Shown here in pieces: positions 1 to 14,800 of a stretch of DNA of 64,000 nt. The stretch lies in contig NC_064043.1 in NCBI RefSeq assembly GCF_932526225.1, forward strand, positions 5,507,501 through 5,571,500, read 5' to 3'. Below the pieces are notes generated by a model that made no database searches, was not told the DNA's origin, and worked only from the letters and a program-made list of their open reading frames with translations. Made by a program: the position numbers and the translations under genes. This stretch comes from Nematostella vectensis (taxonomy: Eukaryota > Cnidaria > Anthozoa > Actiniaria > Edwardsiidae). Position 1 is the stretch's first letter. Every line of letters begins with the position of its first letter.

Positions 1-268
1 AAAAACATGGCAAATAATTGTGGAAACACGACTGACCGTTCAAACTCATTTCAAATCTTCAGACGGGTCTGATTGTAGTAAGAATAGGTAAGGCCGAGAT
101 GTTTAATCATGTCTATCAGATCCAACCTGTTTATGGAAATTTTCGTAAAGCTCGTACAGGAAAGCTTCGTGCCATACGTGACCATAATTATAATCAATAG
201 TAAAAAGTTGTAGGTTGAGCCAATAAGACCTCAGCGTTATGATCACGTGAACATAACCTCGTGCTAAC
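1..268. other. Dynein intron 55, partial
   Basis: Begins at the exon 55 donor and runs out of the window. No dynein-like coding or repeat seen. Confidence 0.8.
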
Positions 269-2611
269 CTCTCGGAGATTGATCGGACGCTCTGATGGAA
301 GTGCTTGCACATGGACACACACTCCTGTCGGACCTCCCTGGACATTTCCACCTCGTCCAGGAACTTGTTGGCCACCATCTCAAGGGCGTCTTCTGGCCAC
401 GCCTAAACAAACAAGCACACAATGTGAACCATAGCCATGAATTTTTGCTGCCAGTTTTGTAGGCAGCGAAAGTCAAAACGTTTGTCAAATTCAAAGGTGA
501 ATGTATGTTTTAACAATATTTCATTATTGTCGAAATTCTTGAGAATAGTCGGCCTCCGGATAGACGCCATGCCGTTCTAAATATTCGTTCCTTTCCAATT
601 TCAAACGTTATCACTATTTTCTTTCTCTACCAAATTAGACCATGACTTTCTGCTCCTCCCCCCCCCCCCCCCCTCAATTCTAACTGTACCTGAAACCAGT
701 CGATTGTACAGCAATTGATGAGAGAAGGGAACATGCGCAGTCGATTCCTGAAGGCGTCGCCGATAGGGCTCATGGCGAGTACCACGTGGAGGTTTCTGCG
801 CACGCGCTCGATGAAGAAGTTGTACATGGCGAGAGGACTGGAATCCACTTTGAGGTTGCGCTCCTGGACGATCGACTGCATCTGTACAACACACAGTAAG
901 ATGAGCAAGGTTTGCACAGTCCCGAAAGTTACCGAGTCGCTTCCGAATAATACAGAGTCAGCCCGAAATAGTACAGGTAAGTAAACGATAGGTATCAAGT
1001 CAAGCCCAAAAATGCCGAGTCGTTCTTGAATAGTAACGAATCACTCCCGATTTATACCGAGGCAGTCCCGAATATTACCGATTCAGTTCCGATTGATAGC
1101 GAGTCAGACACGATCCGTACCGGGTCAGTCCCGATAAATACCGGGTAGCAGGGATGACTAACCTTTTCTATAATCTCGGCTTTCTCGTCGTGCTCGTAGA
1201 TGTTCGGCACGTCACCCGTATTCAGGATCATGTTGATGTCTTCAAGAAATGCTTCGTCCTGTGGGAAAAAATAGATTTGGATATAGCAACGTTCTTAACG
1301 CTCTTCGCCAGGTAATGTTAACAATGCTGATGATAATAATGACTGAATCGACTGCGAGAATAACCGTGGTTCCTGTTTTCATGATTATATTGATAATGAT
1401 GATGTGATGATGATGATGATAGTGGTGGTTGCTGTGGTGATAACGATTACTATGATATTTTAACTATACTAAAGATTATTAACATTATGATGATGATGAC
1501 GACGACGAAGAAAATGCTATTGATGTGGTGATGATGATGATGCAGAAAATGATGATGCCAATGATGACGATGATGTCATCACATGTGTACCTTGATCTGG
1601 TGATCCCCAAACAAGAACACGGTAGACACGTCTTCGTCGCCAGCCCTTCTGAGCATGCGCTTAACGTCCTCTCGCCAGTCCATGAAAGTGTACGTCTTGG
1701 CGATCTCGATCTGGAACAGCTCGTAGTCCGACATGAAGGCTGCAAGCTTGGTGGCACTAGCTCGACCGGATCCACCGATACCTTGAGATGAATGACAATA
1801 CAAGGGCGACTTTGAGACAAATCACAAAGGGCCCCCTAGTCAGTCACACCTTTGTTATTGTTTTTATTTCATAGTGGCTAAGAAATCTCGAAATAGTCAG
1901 TCACACCTTTGTTGTTGTTTTGATTTCATAGTGGCTAAGAAATCTCAAAATAACCATCTAAAACAAAGTTTGTTGGACTTAATATGCCAATTCAATCTAA
2001 AATATCGCAGCCTCCCTAAATAAGACGATGGAAAAGGATGCTTTGTCACTCTTGGTATTTTGCTAGGATAAACCGACAGCTGGCAGATACTCATATTACG
2101 ATCTTGATTCGTAAGACAATGTACAAAAAACAAATCATAATCATATAAACATTAGGCAATTTTAATTTCAGTTTAACAAGATATAATTCCCAAAAAACAC
2201 CGAGTGTTTACCGAATACTCACCGACGAGCAAGGTATGTCCATTTGGTTGTCTGAGTACGCGACAGATCCTCGAGACATGCTCGATAGAAAAGCGAAATA
2301 GCACCGGGCCATTCCCGAATAGCACCGAGTGTTTACCGAGTACTCACCGACAAGTAAGGCATGTCCATTTGGTTGTCTGAGTACGCGACAGATCCTTGAG
2401 ACATGCTCGATAGCAAAGCGAAATAGCACCGGGCAATTCCCGAATAGCACCGAGTGTTTACCGAATACTCACCTACAAGTAAGGCATGTCCATTTGGTTG
2501 TCTGAGTACGCGACAGATCCGCGAGACATGCTCGATAGCAAAGCGGAACATGACTAAGTCCATTGGGGCTTTAGAAGAGATGTTGTAGTCATCCAGGTAG
2601 ATTTCCATCAC
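269..2611 (-). CDS. Dynein exons 51-55: AAA4 (gene continues left of window)
   Basis: Exons: 2473-2611, 1591-1781, 1163-1258, 690-881, 269-402 (about residues 2535-2784). The degenerate P-loop GIGGSGRAS spans the exon 51/52 junction (G split G|GT). Exon 52 ends in [12 protein letters not shown]. Exon 54 carries [19 protein letters not shown] and [10 protein letters not shown], the AAA4 signature. Exon 55 carries [20 protein letters not shown] and ends with two bases of a codon, so another exon must follow beyond position 1. No dynein-like coding is visible in 1-268. Confidence 0.96.
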
Positions 2612-5600
2612 CTATGAAAAAGTAGCACAAAAGTAAAGCCTTGAGCCTATTTTGTTGTGGTTAGCCCTTAGGTTTTTTGTAGGTTAATAATAAAAAGAAA
2701 AAAAAGCGCAACAAGATTAATTTTTCGTACTGAGCCGAACTTGCTGTTGCGCTAAAATCGCTCTTTGCTCATTATTAACTTACTTGGAAAAAAAGAAACA
2801 AATAATTTTGCAATACTGAATAAGAAATAACTCAAGACAGAAGAACTCTATAACATCTAGGATTATTATTTTTCGAATGCAAATTAGATTTGGTTAGGTT
2901 CTTAAACCGCTATGATTTAAACTCTTACCCAGGGATAATTTTTGAGTATTTTCTTTTTCTATATCTTTGTAACATTTTATGCAAAAAAATTGCCTGCTTC
3001 AATTTTGACTCGGTCAAACCTAACTTGTTCGGATCAAACTCTAAGTTTCATAGTGTAGAGCGAGGACTGGGCCGTGTGTGCTGTAAAAAAGACTTAATTG
3101 TTCGCTATGGAAGAAGTAGAAATAAGGTTCTGATAGGCTAGAAATATAGATTCTATTAGGCCTGGCAAATCAGCCTTTAGGATTCAGCGCAAAGTATAAA
3201 AGCACTTTTTTGGTCACGTTCTCTTAGCCGCCGCGACGCCGTCGTCGTTGCGTAACTATGAGCCCTTGGTGTCAAGTATTTCGATGGTCAGCAAATGGTC
3301 CTCAGGTAGGTACTTGGTGAGCGAGCACTCCGACACTTGACGAACGATTGTGAAACTTAGCATTTAGTTTTAGAATAGATAGCGAGAGCTTTCTTACAGC
3401 TCTCCAAGAGCTTTACCCTTTATTTTTCATAGAATAGAGCGAAAACGCACGCACTTTTGAAACAATTCCATTGGTGACTGGGCTTTATTCTACCAAAACA
3501 GACTTCCAAACATTCACAGAAAATACGTCAACACTTGGTTTTTAACGATTGGTAAACCCAAATATTTATTTTGTTCAAAACGTTGAGTCTCCGAAGACAA
3601 ATGAACGTGGACAGCTGCTTTTGTTCCATCAAACTTACATCCTCGGAAACCAAGTGAAAAAAAGGGTGATTAAAGTTATTGATTTATGTCTTGAGTGTCG
3701 ATTAATGGTTTCCATGGCAATAGTCACCACTGCAAGTAAAAGCATAAAACACTGGACAATATTTGATGCACATAACTTGTGGAAACTTTATTTCCAATTT
3801 TCAGTGGAAATGTTGGACCTTGAATTACTAAACCTGTTATCAGCAGAAATTCTATTGGATAACATAATGACCCATGGCTCGTGTGCTAGTGATAAGACCG
3901 ATAACTCAACACAACTTTGTAAATCAAAAATAATCCTCAGGATTAAAAACAAATTTCAGGATATTTACGCTTATTTGCTTATTTATTTTGTTACCTGGAA
4001 GCACTGTGGATTACGAGTCTTCGAGTGCAGCCTCAAGTGGACATAGACTGCTTAAGTTTAGTCATAATCTCTTTATATATTTATAGTTACACTTTTAACA
4101 TTGCTTATGTTTAGTCATAATCTCTTTATATATTTATAGTTACACGTTTAACATTGCTTATGTTTAGTCATAATCTCTTTATATATTTATAGTTACACTT
4201 TTAACATTGCTTAAGTTTAGTCATAATCTCTTTATATATTTATAGTTACACTTTTAACATTGCTTATATTTAGTCATAATCTCTTTATATATTTATAGTT
4301 ACACTTTTAACATTGCTTAAGTTTAGTCATAATCTCTTTATATATTTATAGTTACACTTTTAACATTGCTTAAGTTTAGTCATAATCTCTTTATATATTT
4401 ATAGTTACACTTTTAACATTGCTTAAGTTTAGTCATAATCTCTTTATATATTTATAGTTACACTTTTAACATTGCTTAAGTTTAGTCATAATCTCTTTAT
4501 ATATTTATAGTTACACTTTTAACATTGCTTAAATTTAGTCATAATCTCTTTATATATTTATAGTTACACTTTTAACATTGCTTATATTTAGTCATAATCT
4601 CTTTATATATTTATAGTTACACTTTTAACATTGCTTATGTTTAGTCATAATCTCTTTATATATTTATAGTTACACTTTTAACATTGCTTAAGTTTAGTCA
4701 TAATCTCTTTATATATTTATAGTTACACTTTTAACATTGCTTAAGTTTAGTCATAATCTCTTTATATATTTATAGTTACACTTTTAACATTGCTTAAGTT
4801 TAGTCATAATCTCTTTATATATTTATAGTTACACTTTTAACATTGCTTAAGTTTAGTCATAATCTCTTTATATATTTATAGTTACACTTTTAACATTGCT
4901 TAAGTTTAGTCATAATCTCTTTATATATTTATAGTTACACTTTTAACATTGCTTAAGTTTAGTCATAATCTCTTTATATATTTATAGTTACACTTTTAAC
5001 ATTGCTTATATTTAGTCATAATCTCTTTATATATTTATAGTTACACTTTTAACATTGCTTATGTTTAGTCATAATCTCTTTATATATTTATAGTTACACT
5101 TTTAACATTGCTTAAGTTTAGTCATAATCTCTTTATATATTTATAGTTACACTTTTAACATTGCTTAAGTTTAGTCATAATCTCTTTATATATTTATAGT
5201 TACACTTTTAACATTGCTTAAGTTTAGTCATAATCTCTTTATATATTTATAGTTACACTTTTAACATTGCTTAAGTTTAGTCATAATCTCTTTATATATT
5301 TATAGTTACACTTTTAACATTGCTTAAGTTTAGTCATAATCTCTTTATATATTTATAGTTACACTTTTAACATTGCTTAAGTTTAGTCATAATCTCTTTA
5401 TATATTTATAGTTACACTTTTAACATTGCTTAAGTTTAGTCATAATCTCTTTATATATTTATAGTTACACTTTTAACATTGCTTAAGTTTAGTCATAATC
5501 TCTTTATATATTTATAGTTACACTTTTAACATTGCTTAAGTTTAGTCATAATCTCTTTATATATTTATAGTTACACTTTTAACATTGCTTATATTTAGTC

Positions 5601-5798
5601 ATAATCTCTTTATATATTTATAGTTATACTTTTAACATTGCTTATACTTAGTCATATTCTCTTTACATATTTATAACTACACTTTTATCGTCTTTGGAGG
5701 TATTTTTAGATGGTATGATATTTTTTTATATGTATCTTATTTTTTAAATTGTAAAGTGCATTTAGGCATATGGAAAATGCACTATATAAATATTAAAA

Positions 5799-5883
<85 letters not shown>

Positions 5884-8800
5884 CATATTTCAAATACCGT
5901 TTTAAAACAGTCCTATTATCTTTGCTTTCCTTCTTATGTGAATCATTTTTTAAATAGCTGAAACCTGGTATTTGAAGGCCATGTGAATTTTCATATACCC
6001 TGGTTCCAGAGCCTCAAACGTCTTTTTATTTAGTGACTCGCTGGCCACTGAATAGGTAGACGCTCGAGGCTCTGGGACCAGGGTAAATTTTCATAAGAAT
6101 ACGAACAATAATTCTAGCTTGGATTTATTTTATATATTTTATAACGCTTATTTAGTTGATACCCATGAAGCACTGCTGGTTATGCTACACCGGCTGTCGA
6201 GTGCAGACTTATTTGAAATAGGTTTATCAGAAGTCGCTTGATTATAGGAATTCAAGGAAAATAAACGCAAGATAACATACCCTATTCATTCGGTGACAGG
6301 TGCTTATACAATAATAAACCATTGTTTAACTTCTATAACTTTTAACCAAAGCCACTGAGTTTTCGGCTTACACATCGTTTAATGACAATTCAACGCGGCT
6401 TGAAAAGTCCATTAAATCCATTGTTAAAGGTTATGGACGTTTATTTAACCGAAAACGAATGGTATAAAATTAATGGGAATATAATCATTTTATCATCATT
6501 TAAGCCATATATCACAAATTCGCATAAGACGTTTTCCCGTTTTTTGGAGAATAATCTTGGATTTGGCGAAAAACTATGTTCTTTTGATGCATGTTGAAAG
6601 ACTCAAGTAGTTTAATGTATCCCATTACTGCTTGGGCCTTAAAGTACGTCTATTAAGCCCACGGCCTCAGGATGGCTTGTTTGTATGCAAGAGCCGTTTT
6701 AGTGTTCTAGTCTTTTTCAGTATACAATATCAATAGAATCCTATAGTCAAATTCAATTTCACATATTTCATGGTGCACCCTTTAATTTATTTAAAAGTTC
6801 CTTCACAAGCATTATCTAAGACTTTAAGGGCGTTTAATTTTATATTCCCACGTTTCGTATATTTGGCAAGGGAATTATTTTCCAAAAGGAACCGATTTAC
6901 GGCTAACAAACTTAACACATTGTTTCATCATTATCTAACGCGATTGATGTATAAAAAAAAATAAACTAAATGTCTGTACTTATTGATATTGTGGGAAAGT
7001 TGTGCCATTATTGATTCTATTGATTGGTGATTGGCGTAATGATGTTTGGTGTTGTTTATTGATGTGTAAATTTCTTGTTGCTGGAATGAACATTTATTAC
7101 TTTTATTCGATTATTTTGCCAAGAAGAATTTTTGCCATTCCGATTTTTGGAATCGGGTTTATAAAGTTATCTACTTATATATGTGAAGGTAAGGAAATGT
7201 GGCCAACGAACTGATTCTGCAATCTTGTCACACATTGGATGTCTAGAACTCGAAGATATTGGATACAAATGTAAAAGCACTGTATTATATACAGGTGTTT
7301 TTACAAAGTCAAATTGCCGCTACAATAACACGAATTTTTAAATTCGACTTGAGCCCTCTAAGTGCAGGACTTCCAACATTTTACAAAGCGCTTCTTATGA
7401 TTAGAATTCAATTGTTTTCAATCGATAAACAAGACTCATTTTGATTATTTTCTTTAGAAATAAATATTTTATTAAAAATTATATTTTATAACTTTGACTT
7501 GCTCTCCTAAATAGTGGTTTTCCCTATCATTACGTACTATAGCAATTATGGCTCAAAACAAAGTGTGCACGTAAATGTGTTAATGACAAGCAATAACTAC
7601 AGGTGTTATGGACGTCGAGGGGGGGGACAAAACAGAAAGCAAAGGGGGAAGGACGGCGCAAAGAATATCGCCTTGTTTAATACGAAGAGAAGGCTGCTTG
7701 CCCTTAAAGACTATCAAACCCCCTCTTCTCCATCTCGGTACGCCATAATTTGGTTCCTGTTCTTTGTTTCATTTTTGTGGGCGGAGCTAAGCTTTTCTAC
7801 CGTTTAAGAATCGTATTCCCAATTCGCGCTTGCTTTTCCTGCTGGCTTTCCTGGCGAGAGGAGGTTATCAGACGGAAAGGGTAAGAGAACAGGGAGCAAT
7901 TCCAAGGGCAGGGTAAGTAAAGTCTAGATAGCATCCTGTCTGGATTATTTTTATTTTCTTTTTTTATTTAAAAAAAGAGCTTTGAATGAATATTGGTAGG
8001 TGTTTTCGGATGATTAGCCATATTTTATTTCAACAAAATCTAAAAACACATTTCATCGAAAATTTGCAATACTGTTTTGTTAAAGGCATACACACACTAG
8101 AAAAGCTTAATGTTATAAAATTTGCCGCTTAATGTTATAGTAACGCTCAATGTATGAACAATAAATCATCGCTTAAATGTAATAAAATTTGTCGTTCAAT
8201 GTAATAGTAACGCTCAATGTATGAACAAATCATCGCTTAAATGTAATAAAATTTGCCGTTTAATGTAATAGTAACGCTCAATGTATGAACAATAAATCAA
8301 CGCTTAAATGTAATAAAATTTGTCGTTTAATGTAATAACAAATCAACACTTAATGTAATAAAACAGCTGACGCTTAATGTAATAAATTTTCAACGCTTAT
8401 TGTAATAACAAGTTAACGCTTAATGTAGTGAAAATAAATTAAAAAAACAACAAAACTGATGGTAAGTCATCTTAGGGTCAAGAGGCCATGTGGTGTTACG
8501 TAATCAGTTATTTAATCATAATTAGGCAAAACCATATTTGAGCAACATGTGCTTTGACAAAGTTTTATTCATTAGCGCCAATGAATATTTACTATAATTC
8601 GTTATTTATTTCCCTATACAGATGAACACCACAATAAACAACACATTCTATGGTGGAGACCTTAACACAAGTCGATCCTACGTACACACTCCTCTTGACA
8701 ATGTCACCAAAAAACTGATCTCAGTGATTGGTTGTATTATCGCCGTGCTGTCCTTTGCAAGCAACGCAGTCGTCATCTATTTCACTATTACAAGGAATCG

Positions 8801-11800
8801 ATCAAACATCCAGTCAGCATTCAGGCGCTCTCACGTTTACTACTTTGTCCTGAGTCTTGCATTTTCTGATCTGTGCACAAGTGTGCTAGCTATACCCCTA
8901 AACAATGCTGAATTATGGATAGACTTTGTTACGAATCACTGGATCTGTAGAGCCCTTAGAGGAGCCCAGATCGCGCTTCCAATAATTACCATGAACAACC
9001 TAATCGCTATCTCTGTAGATCGTTATCTATGCATTTTCCGCCCGTTCCTTGTTCCATCCAAGCGAGTCGTCAAGAGGTTGATAGTCGGAGCGTGGATAGC
9101 AGGCTTAGGATCAACCCTAGCGCTAGTTAGCACCTACAAGATCCTTCCAGAAGTGATTGACGAAAATCATTACTTTTTAAACTGTCGGTATGACAAAACA
9201 GTTCCAGCGTCCAGGGCTGTAATCGCAGTATTTATCCTAGTACAGTATCTAATACCTTGTATAGGGCTAAGCTTCGTCTCTCTTCGTGTAACCAATTTCC
9301 TGAACAAGAGTCAGAGAAATCGCGTTGCGCCCGAGTCAAACTCAAATCTAAAATCTGAATCCTGGAGGTTCAGGAACTCTCAAATGTTCGTCACCCTGAT
9401 CGTAGCGTTTGTTATGCCCTACTTCCCATGGTTCGTTTACACGGGCGTCAACAGTACGACAACGGTTGGAGCTTACGAGGACGTCATTTTCCGGAGCTCC
9501 TTTGGGCTTGTTGGGTTTCTGAATAGTCTTCTCAACCCTATCATATATTTTACATATTCTAAAGAATTTTGTAACAGGTTGATTCGTACTCTGGGGATAA
9601 GAACTTAAAACTTGCTGTTGTTTTGTATACATGTAATCGGTTTCCTAAATAACACAACCTCCTGAATGTAAATACTCAGTGTGTCAATAAATTTGTACCG
9701 ATTCATGAATTTAATAGATTCCCCAACCGCTCTCCCACAACCACCAACACCACAGCTATCCCCTTTCCCCCACCTACCAGCCACCCTCCTCCCACCATAA
9801 CTTGCCCCAGCCCCACCACAACCATCCCATCTTCCACCACAGCTATCTCCTTCCCATTACCACAGCTCCCCACCCCCCCACCACAGCTATTTCCTTCCCA
9901 TTACCACAGCTCCCCATCCCCCACCACAGCCATCTCCTTCCCATTACCACAGCTCCCCACCCTCCACAACGACTATCTGCTTCCCACTACCACAGCTCCC
10001 ATCCCCCACCACAGCCATCTCCTTCCCACTACAACAGCTTCTTATCCCACACCACAGCCATCTCCTCCCCATTACCACAGCTCCCATCCCCCACCACAGC
10101 CATCTCCTTCCCACTACCACAGCTTCTTATCCCCCACCACAGCCATCTCCTCCCCATTACCACAGCTCCCATCCCCCACCACAGCCATCTCCTTCCCACT
10201 ACCACAGCTTCTTATCCTCCACCACAGCTATCTCCTTCCCACTACCACAACCCCCCATCCCCCACCACAGCCACCTCCTTCCCACTACCACAGCTCCCCA
10301 TTCCCCACCACAGCCATCTCCTTCCCACTACCACAGCTTCTTATCCCCCACCACAGCCATCTCCTTCCCACTAACACAGCTCCCCATCACCCACCACAGC
10401 TATCTCCTTCCCACTACCACAGCTTCTTATCCCTCACCACAGCCATCTCCTTCCCACTACCACAGCTCCCCATCCCCCACCACAGCCATCTCCTTCCCAC
10501 TACCACAGCTCCCCATCCCCCACCACAGCCATCTCCTTCCCACTACCACAGCTTCTTATCCCCCAACACAGCCATCTCCTTCCCACTAACACAGCTCCCC
10601 ATCCCCCACCACAGCCATCTCCTTCCCACTAACACAGCTCCCCACCCTCCACAACGACTATCTGCTTCCCACTACCACAGCTCTCCCATCCCTCACCACA
10701 GCCATCTCCTTCCCACTACCTCAGCTCCCCATCCCCCACCACAGCCATCTCCTTCCCACTACCACAGCTCCCCATCCCCCACCACAGCCATCTCCTTCCC
10801 ACTACCACAGCCCCCATCCCCCACCACAGCCATCTCCTTCCCACTACCACAGCTCCCCATCCCCCACCACAGCCATCTCCTTCCCACTACCTCAGCTCCC
10901 CATCCCCCACCACAGCCATCTCCTTCCCACTACCACAGCTCCCCATCCCCCACCACAGCCATCTCCTTCTCACTACCACAGCTCCCCATCCCCCACCACA
11001 GCCATCTCCTTCCCATTACCACAGCTCCCCATCCCCCACCACAGCTATCTCCTTCCCATTACCACAGCTCCCCATCCCCCACCACAGCCATCTCCTTCCC
11101 ACTACCACAACCCCCCATCCCCCACCACAGCCATCTCCTTCCCACTACCACAGCTCCCCATCCCCCACCACAGCCATCTCCTTCCCATTACCACAACTCC
11201 CCATCCCCCACCACAGCTATTTCCTTCCCACTACCACAACCCCCCATCCCCCACCACAGCCATCTCCTTCCCACTACCACAGCTCCCCATTCCCCACCAC
11301 AGCCATCTCCTTCCCACTACCACAGCTCCCCATCCCCCACCACAGCCATCTCCTTCCCACTACCACAGCTGCCCCCTTACCAGGAAGGGGGTTTGACAAG
11401 GCCGTATGCCGAAAAAGCCAGTTTAGGTAGGTTGTGTGCTCAAACTGTTTCTAAGTAGTACACAGGGGGGTGCGCAAGCCCTTCACCCACCCTTGGCGAC
11501 CAAAGAGTGGGTCACTTCCTTTAAAGGAATGTTCAAATATCTTCCAAAATGTTTTCTATATTATACCTATGATTGCGAATCCCCCCCCCCCCCCCCCATC
11601 AGCCAATCCTGGGTACGCGCCTGGTTCCGGCTCAATAGAAAAATCATGCCTTTTTATTATTTAGTTACTTACTAAAGTGTACATATTTTTTTACCATTTA
11701 GCTTCATGATATGTTGCTTAAAAGTGTTATTTTAATTGCAAATACTCTCAAGTTCCTGGCACGTAGCTAGCGATGGGTGCGGGAAGAATGAAGCCTAGTC

Positions 11801-14800
11801 TACAAACCGTGAAAAACAGGCAGCCTGACATTTTTTTTAATTTGTTCGATTCGAGAGATCAAATCAGAGGTTTTATCCTGACGGAAGATCGCTGAGATCG
11901 CGCTTGAAGAAGAAAATGGAAGTTTAATCACTTTATCCTGGCACATTTCGTATGCAGTGTAATTATATGGTCACTGAGTAAACGTCATTGAAAACTTCAG
12001 GTACAAATGCGACTTGATCAAATTATATTTAAAATTTGATCTAATCATACTCGATATTCGAATTGAACTGTCATTTTGCTATTTAGTTTGACGGAAACTT
12101 TTTCGCGTCTTTCCCCACCTGTTCATTACTTATTTGCTAAAATCGTCTCAAATTTTAAATTCATCTTAAAGTCTAGCCAAGCAGCCAAGTTGATGCTGAT
12201 GCAGTCTAATGACGCCGTCTTACCTCGCTGAGTTGCTCCATGTCTTGAATCTCGTCGTAAAGTCGGGGGTTGGCTTTACGGTCCACAAAATCACCAAAGA
12301 ACAGGCTGAAAACGCAATAAGACAAAGACACCTTGTTCTTCTGTGAATATTTGTTATTAGTATAATTGTATTAGCACATATTTCCTCGAGACGACTGTTC
12401 TCCACTTATCCCCTCCAAGACACCCCTCCTTGGCCTCCTAAAAGACCCTTCTCTTTAGACATTCATCTCCTCCTTGAACATTTGCAATATCCCTACCGTA
12501 AGGGGTATCCTACCCATACCCACACCCCATATCCTAAACGAAACCCTTCTTTGGTGAGATTTATATATTTACGTCAACATCAGTGATTTTTCCGCGAGGC
12601 GTTTGATTCTTCCTCCCCTCATCTCCCCCAAGAAACCCTTTTCTTTCAAGTAACCATCGGTGACATTCCCTGCAGACATCAGGCGCCCACCCCCCTTTTG
12701 CCTCACCGTTCCCAGAACACCGCCCTTGTTGGGCTTACCTCCTCAGGTTATCATCTGTAACATTCCCTCCGCGTGGTGTCAGGTGCTGGAACACGTTATT
12801 GATCTTTTCCTTGAACTCGTTTGCCAACACAGTCTGTAAGCAGCAAAAGCAGCAAAATCAGCGATGTCATTGGTAACGGGATAACAATGAACTTTACCTT
12901 CACCATATTAAGCACTGACGGTCTTTCTGGTCAACAAGTCTGTCTTAGAACATTACCTTGACCATCTTAAAAAAACACGGGCGGTCTTCCTGGCCAACAA
13001 GCCTGTCTTAGAACATTACCTTGACCATCTCGAAGAAGCACTGGCGGTCTTCCTGGCCAACAAGCCTGTCTTAGAACATTACCTTGACCATCTCAAAAAA
13101 ACACGGGCGGTCTTCCTGGCCAACAAGTCTGTCTTAAAACATTACCTTGACCATCTCAAAAAAACACGGGCGGTCTTCCTGGCCAACAAGCCTGTCTTAG
13201 AACATTACCTTGACCATCTCAAAAAAACACGGGCGGTCTTCCTGGCCAACAAGTCTGTCTTAAAACATTACCTTGACCATCTTAAAAAAACACGGGCGGT
13301 CTTCCTGGCCAACAAGCCTGTCTTATAACATTACCTTGACAATCTTAAAAAAACACGGGCGGTCTTCCTGGTCAACAAGTCTGTCTTATAACATTACCTT
13401 GACCATCTCAAAAAACACGGGCAGTCTTCCTGGCCAACAGGTCTGTATTATAACATTACCTTGACCATCTCAAAGAACACGGGCGGTCTTCCTGGCCAAC
13501 AAGTCTGTCTTATAACATTACTTTGACCATCTCAAAAAAACACGTGCGGTCTTCCTGGCCAACAAGTCAGTCTTAGAACATTACCTTGACCATCTTAAAA
13601 AAACGGGCGGTCTTCCTGGCCAACAAGTCTGTCTTATAACATTACTTTGACCATCTCAAAAAAACACGTGCGGTCTTCCTGGCCAACAAGTCAGTCTTAG
13701 AACATTACCTTGACCATCTTAAAAAAACGGGCGGTCTTCCTGGCCAACAAGTCTGTCTTATAACATTACCTTGACCATCTCAAAAAAACACGGGCGGTAT
13801 TCCTGGCCAACAAGCCTGTCTTATAACATTACCTTGACCATCTTAAAAAAACACGGGCGGTCTTCCTGGCCAACAAGTCTGTCTTATAACATTACCTTGA
13901 CCATCTCAAAGAAGCACGGGCGGTCTTCCTGGCCAACAAGTCTGTCTTATAACATTACCTTGACCATCTCAAAAAAACACGGGCGGTCTTCCTGGCCAAC
14001 AAGTCTGTCTTATAACATTACCTTGACCATCTCAAAAAAACACTGGCGGTCTTCCTGGCCAACAAGTCTGTCTTATAACATTACCTTGACCATCTCAAAG
14101 AAGCACGGGCGGTCTTCCTGGCCAACAAGTCTGTCTTATAACATTACCTTGACCATCTCAAAGAAGCACGGGCGGTCTTCCTGGCCAACAAGTCTGTCTT
14201 ATAACATTACCTTGACCATCTCAAAAAAACACGGCGGTCTTCCTGGCCAACAAGTCTGTCTTATAACATTACCTTGACCATCTCAAAGAAGCACGGGCGG
14301 TCTTCCTGGCCAACAAGTCTCTCTTATAACATTACCTTGACCATCTCAAAGAAGCACGGGCGGTCTTCCTGGCCAACAAGTCTGTCTTATAACATTACCT
14401 TGACCATCTCAAAGAAGCACTGGCGGTCTTCCTGGTCAACAAGTCTGTCGTAAAACACTCGGTAGACTTCGTGTACCCAGAGCCTCATGATCTTCCCGGC
14501 ATCACTTGCGCACGGGCCTGGGAAAAGTAAGATCCCCTGTACCACACGCGCAAAGTCACGCAAGTTGAACACATAGTGTGACTTGGAGGGGGTGGGAAGG
14601 AAGCTGGTGATGGCTTGTGTGTAGATCTCGATCGTTGCAGTAATCATGATCTGAAATGGGAGAAGCTCACTGTCATGTCAAAATTATATGGATGTAGTTG
14701 GTTGAAATTAACGGCAGAAGTGGACTCTTAAGACCCATTTGTTCAGCTAAGCTAAACTGCAAGGGATAGATCTGTTGCAAGCTGGCAATAGGGACCTTAC

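Noticed and set aside
3549-4046. 165-codon plus-strand frame
   Set aside because: AT-rich, no recognisable motif, no supporting splice or poly(A) context; most likely chance in a long intron.
4049-5690. CRISPR-like regular array
   Set aside because: Units are contiguous with no unique spacers, and the context is an animal intron.
9802-10374. Pro/His-rich 190-codon frame
   Set aside because: Translation of the 43-bp C-rich array; copies are not held in frame along the array.
13771-14277. 168-codon frame of repeated [13 protein letters not shown]
   Set aside because: Antisense translation of the 63-bp exon 48-derived array.
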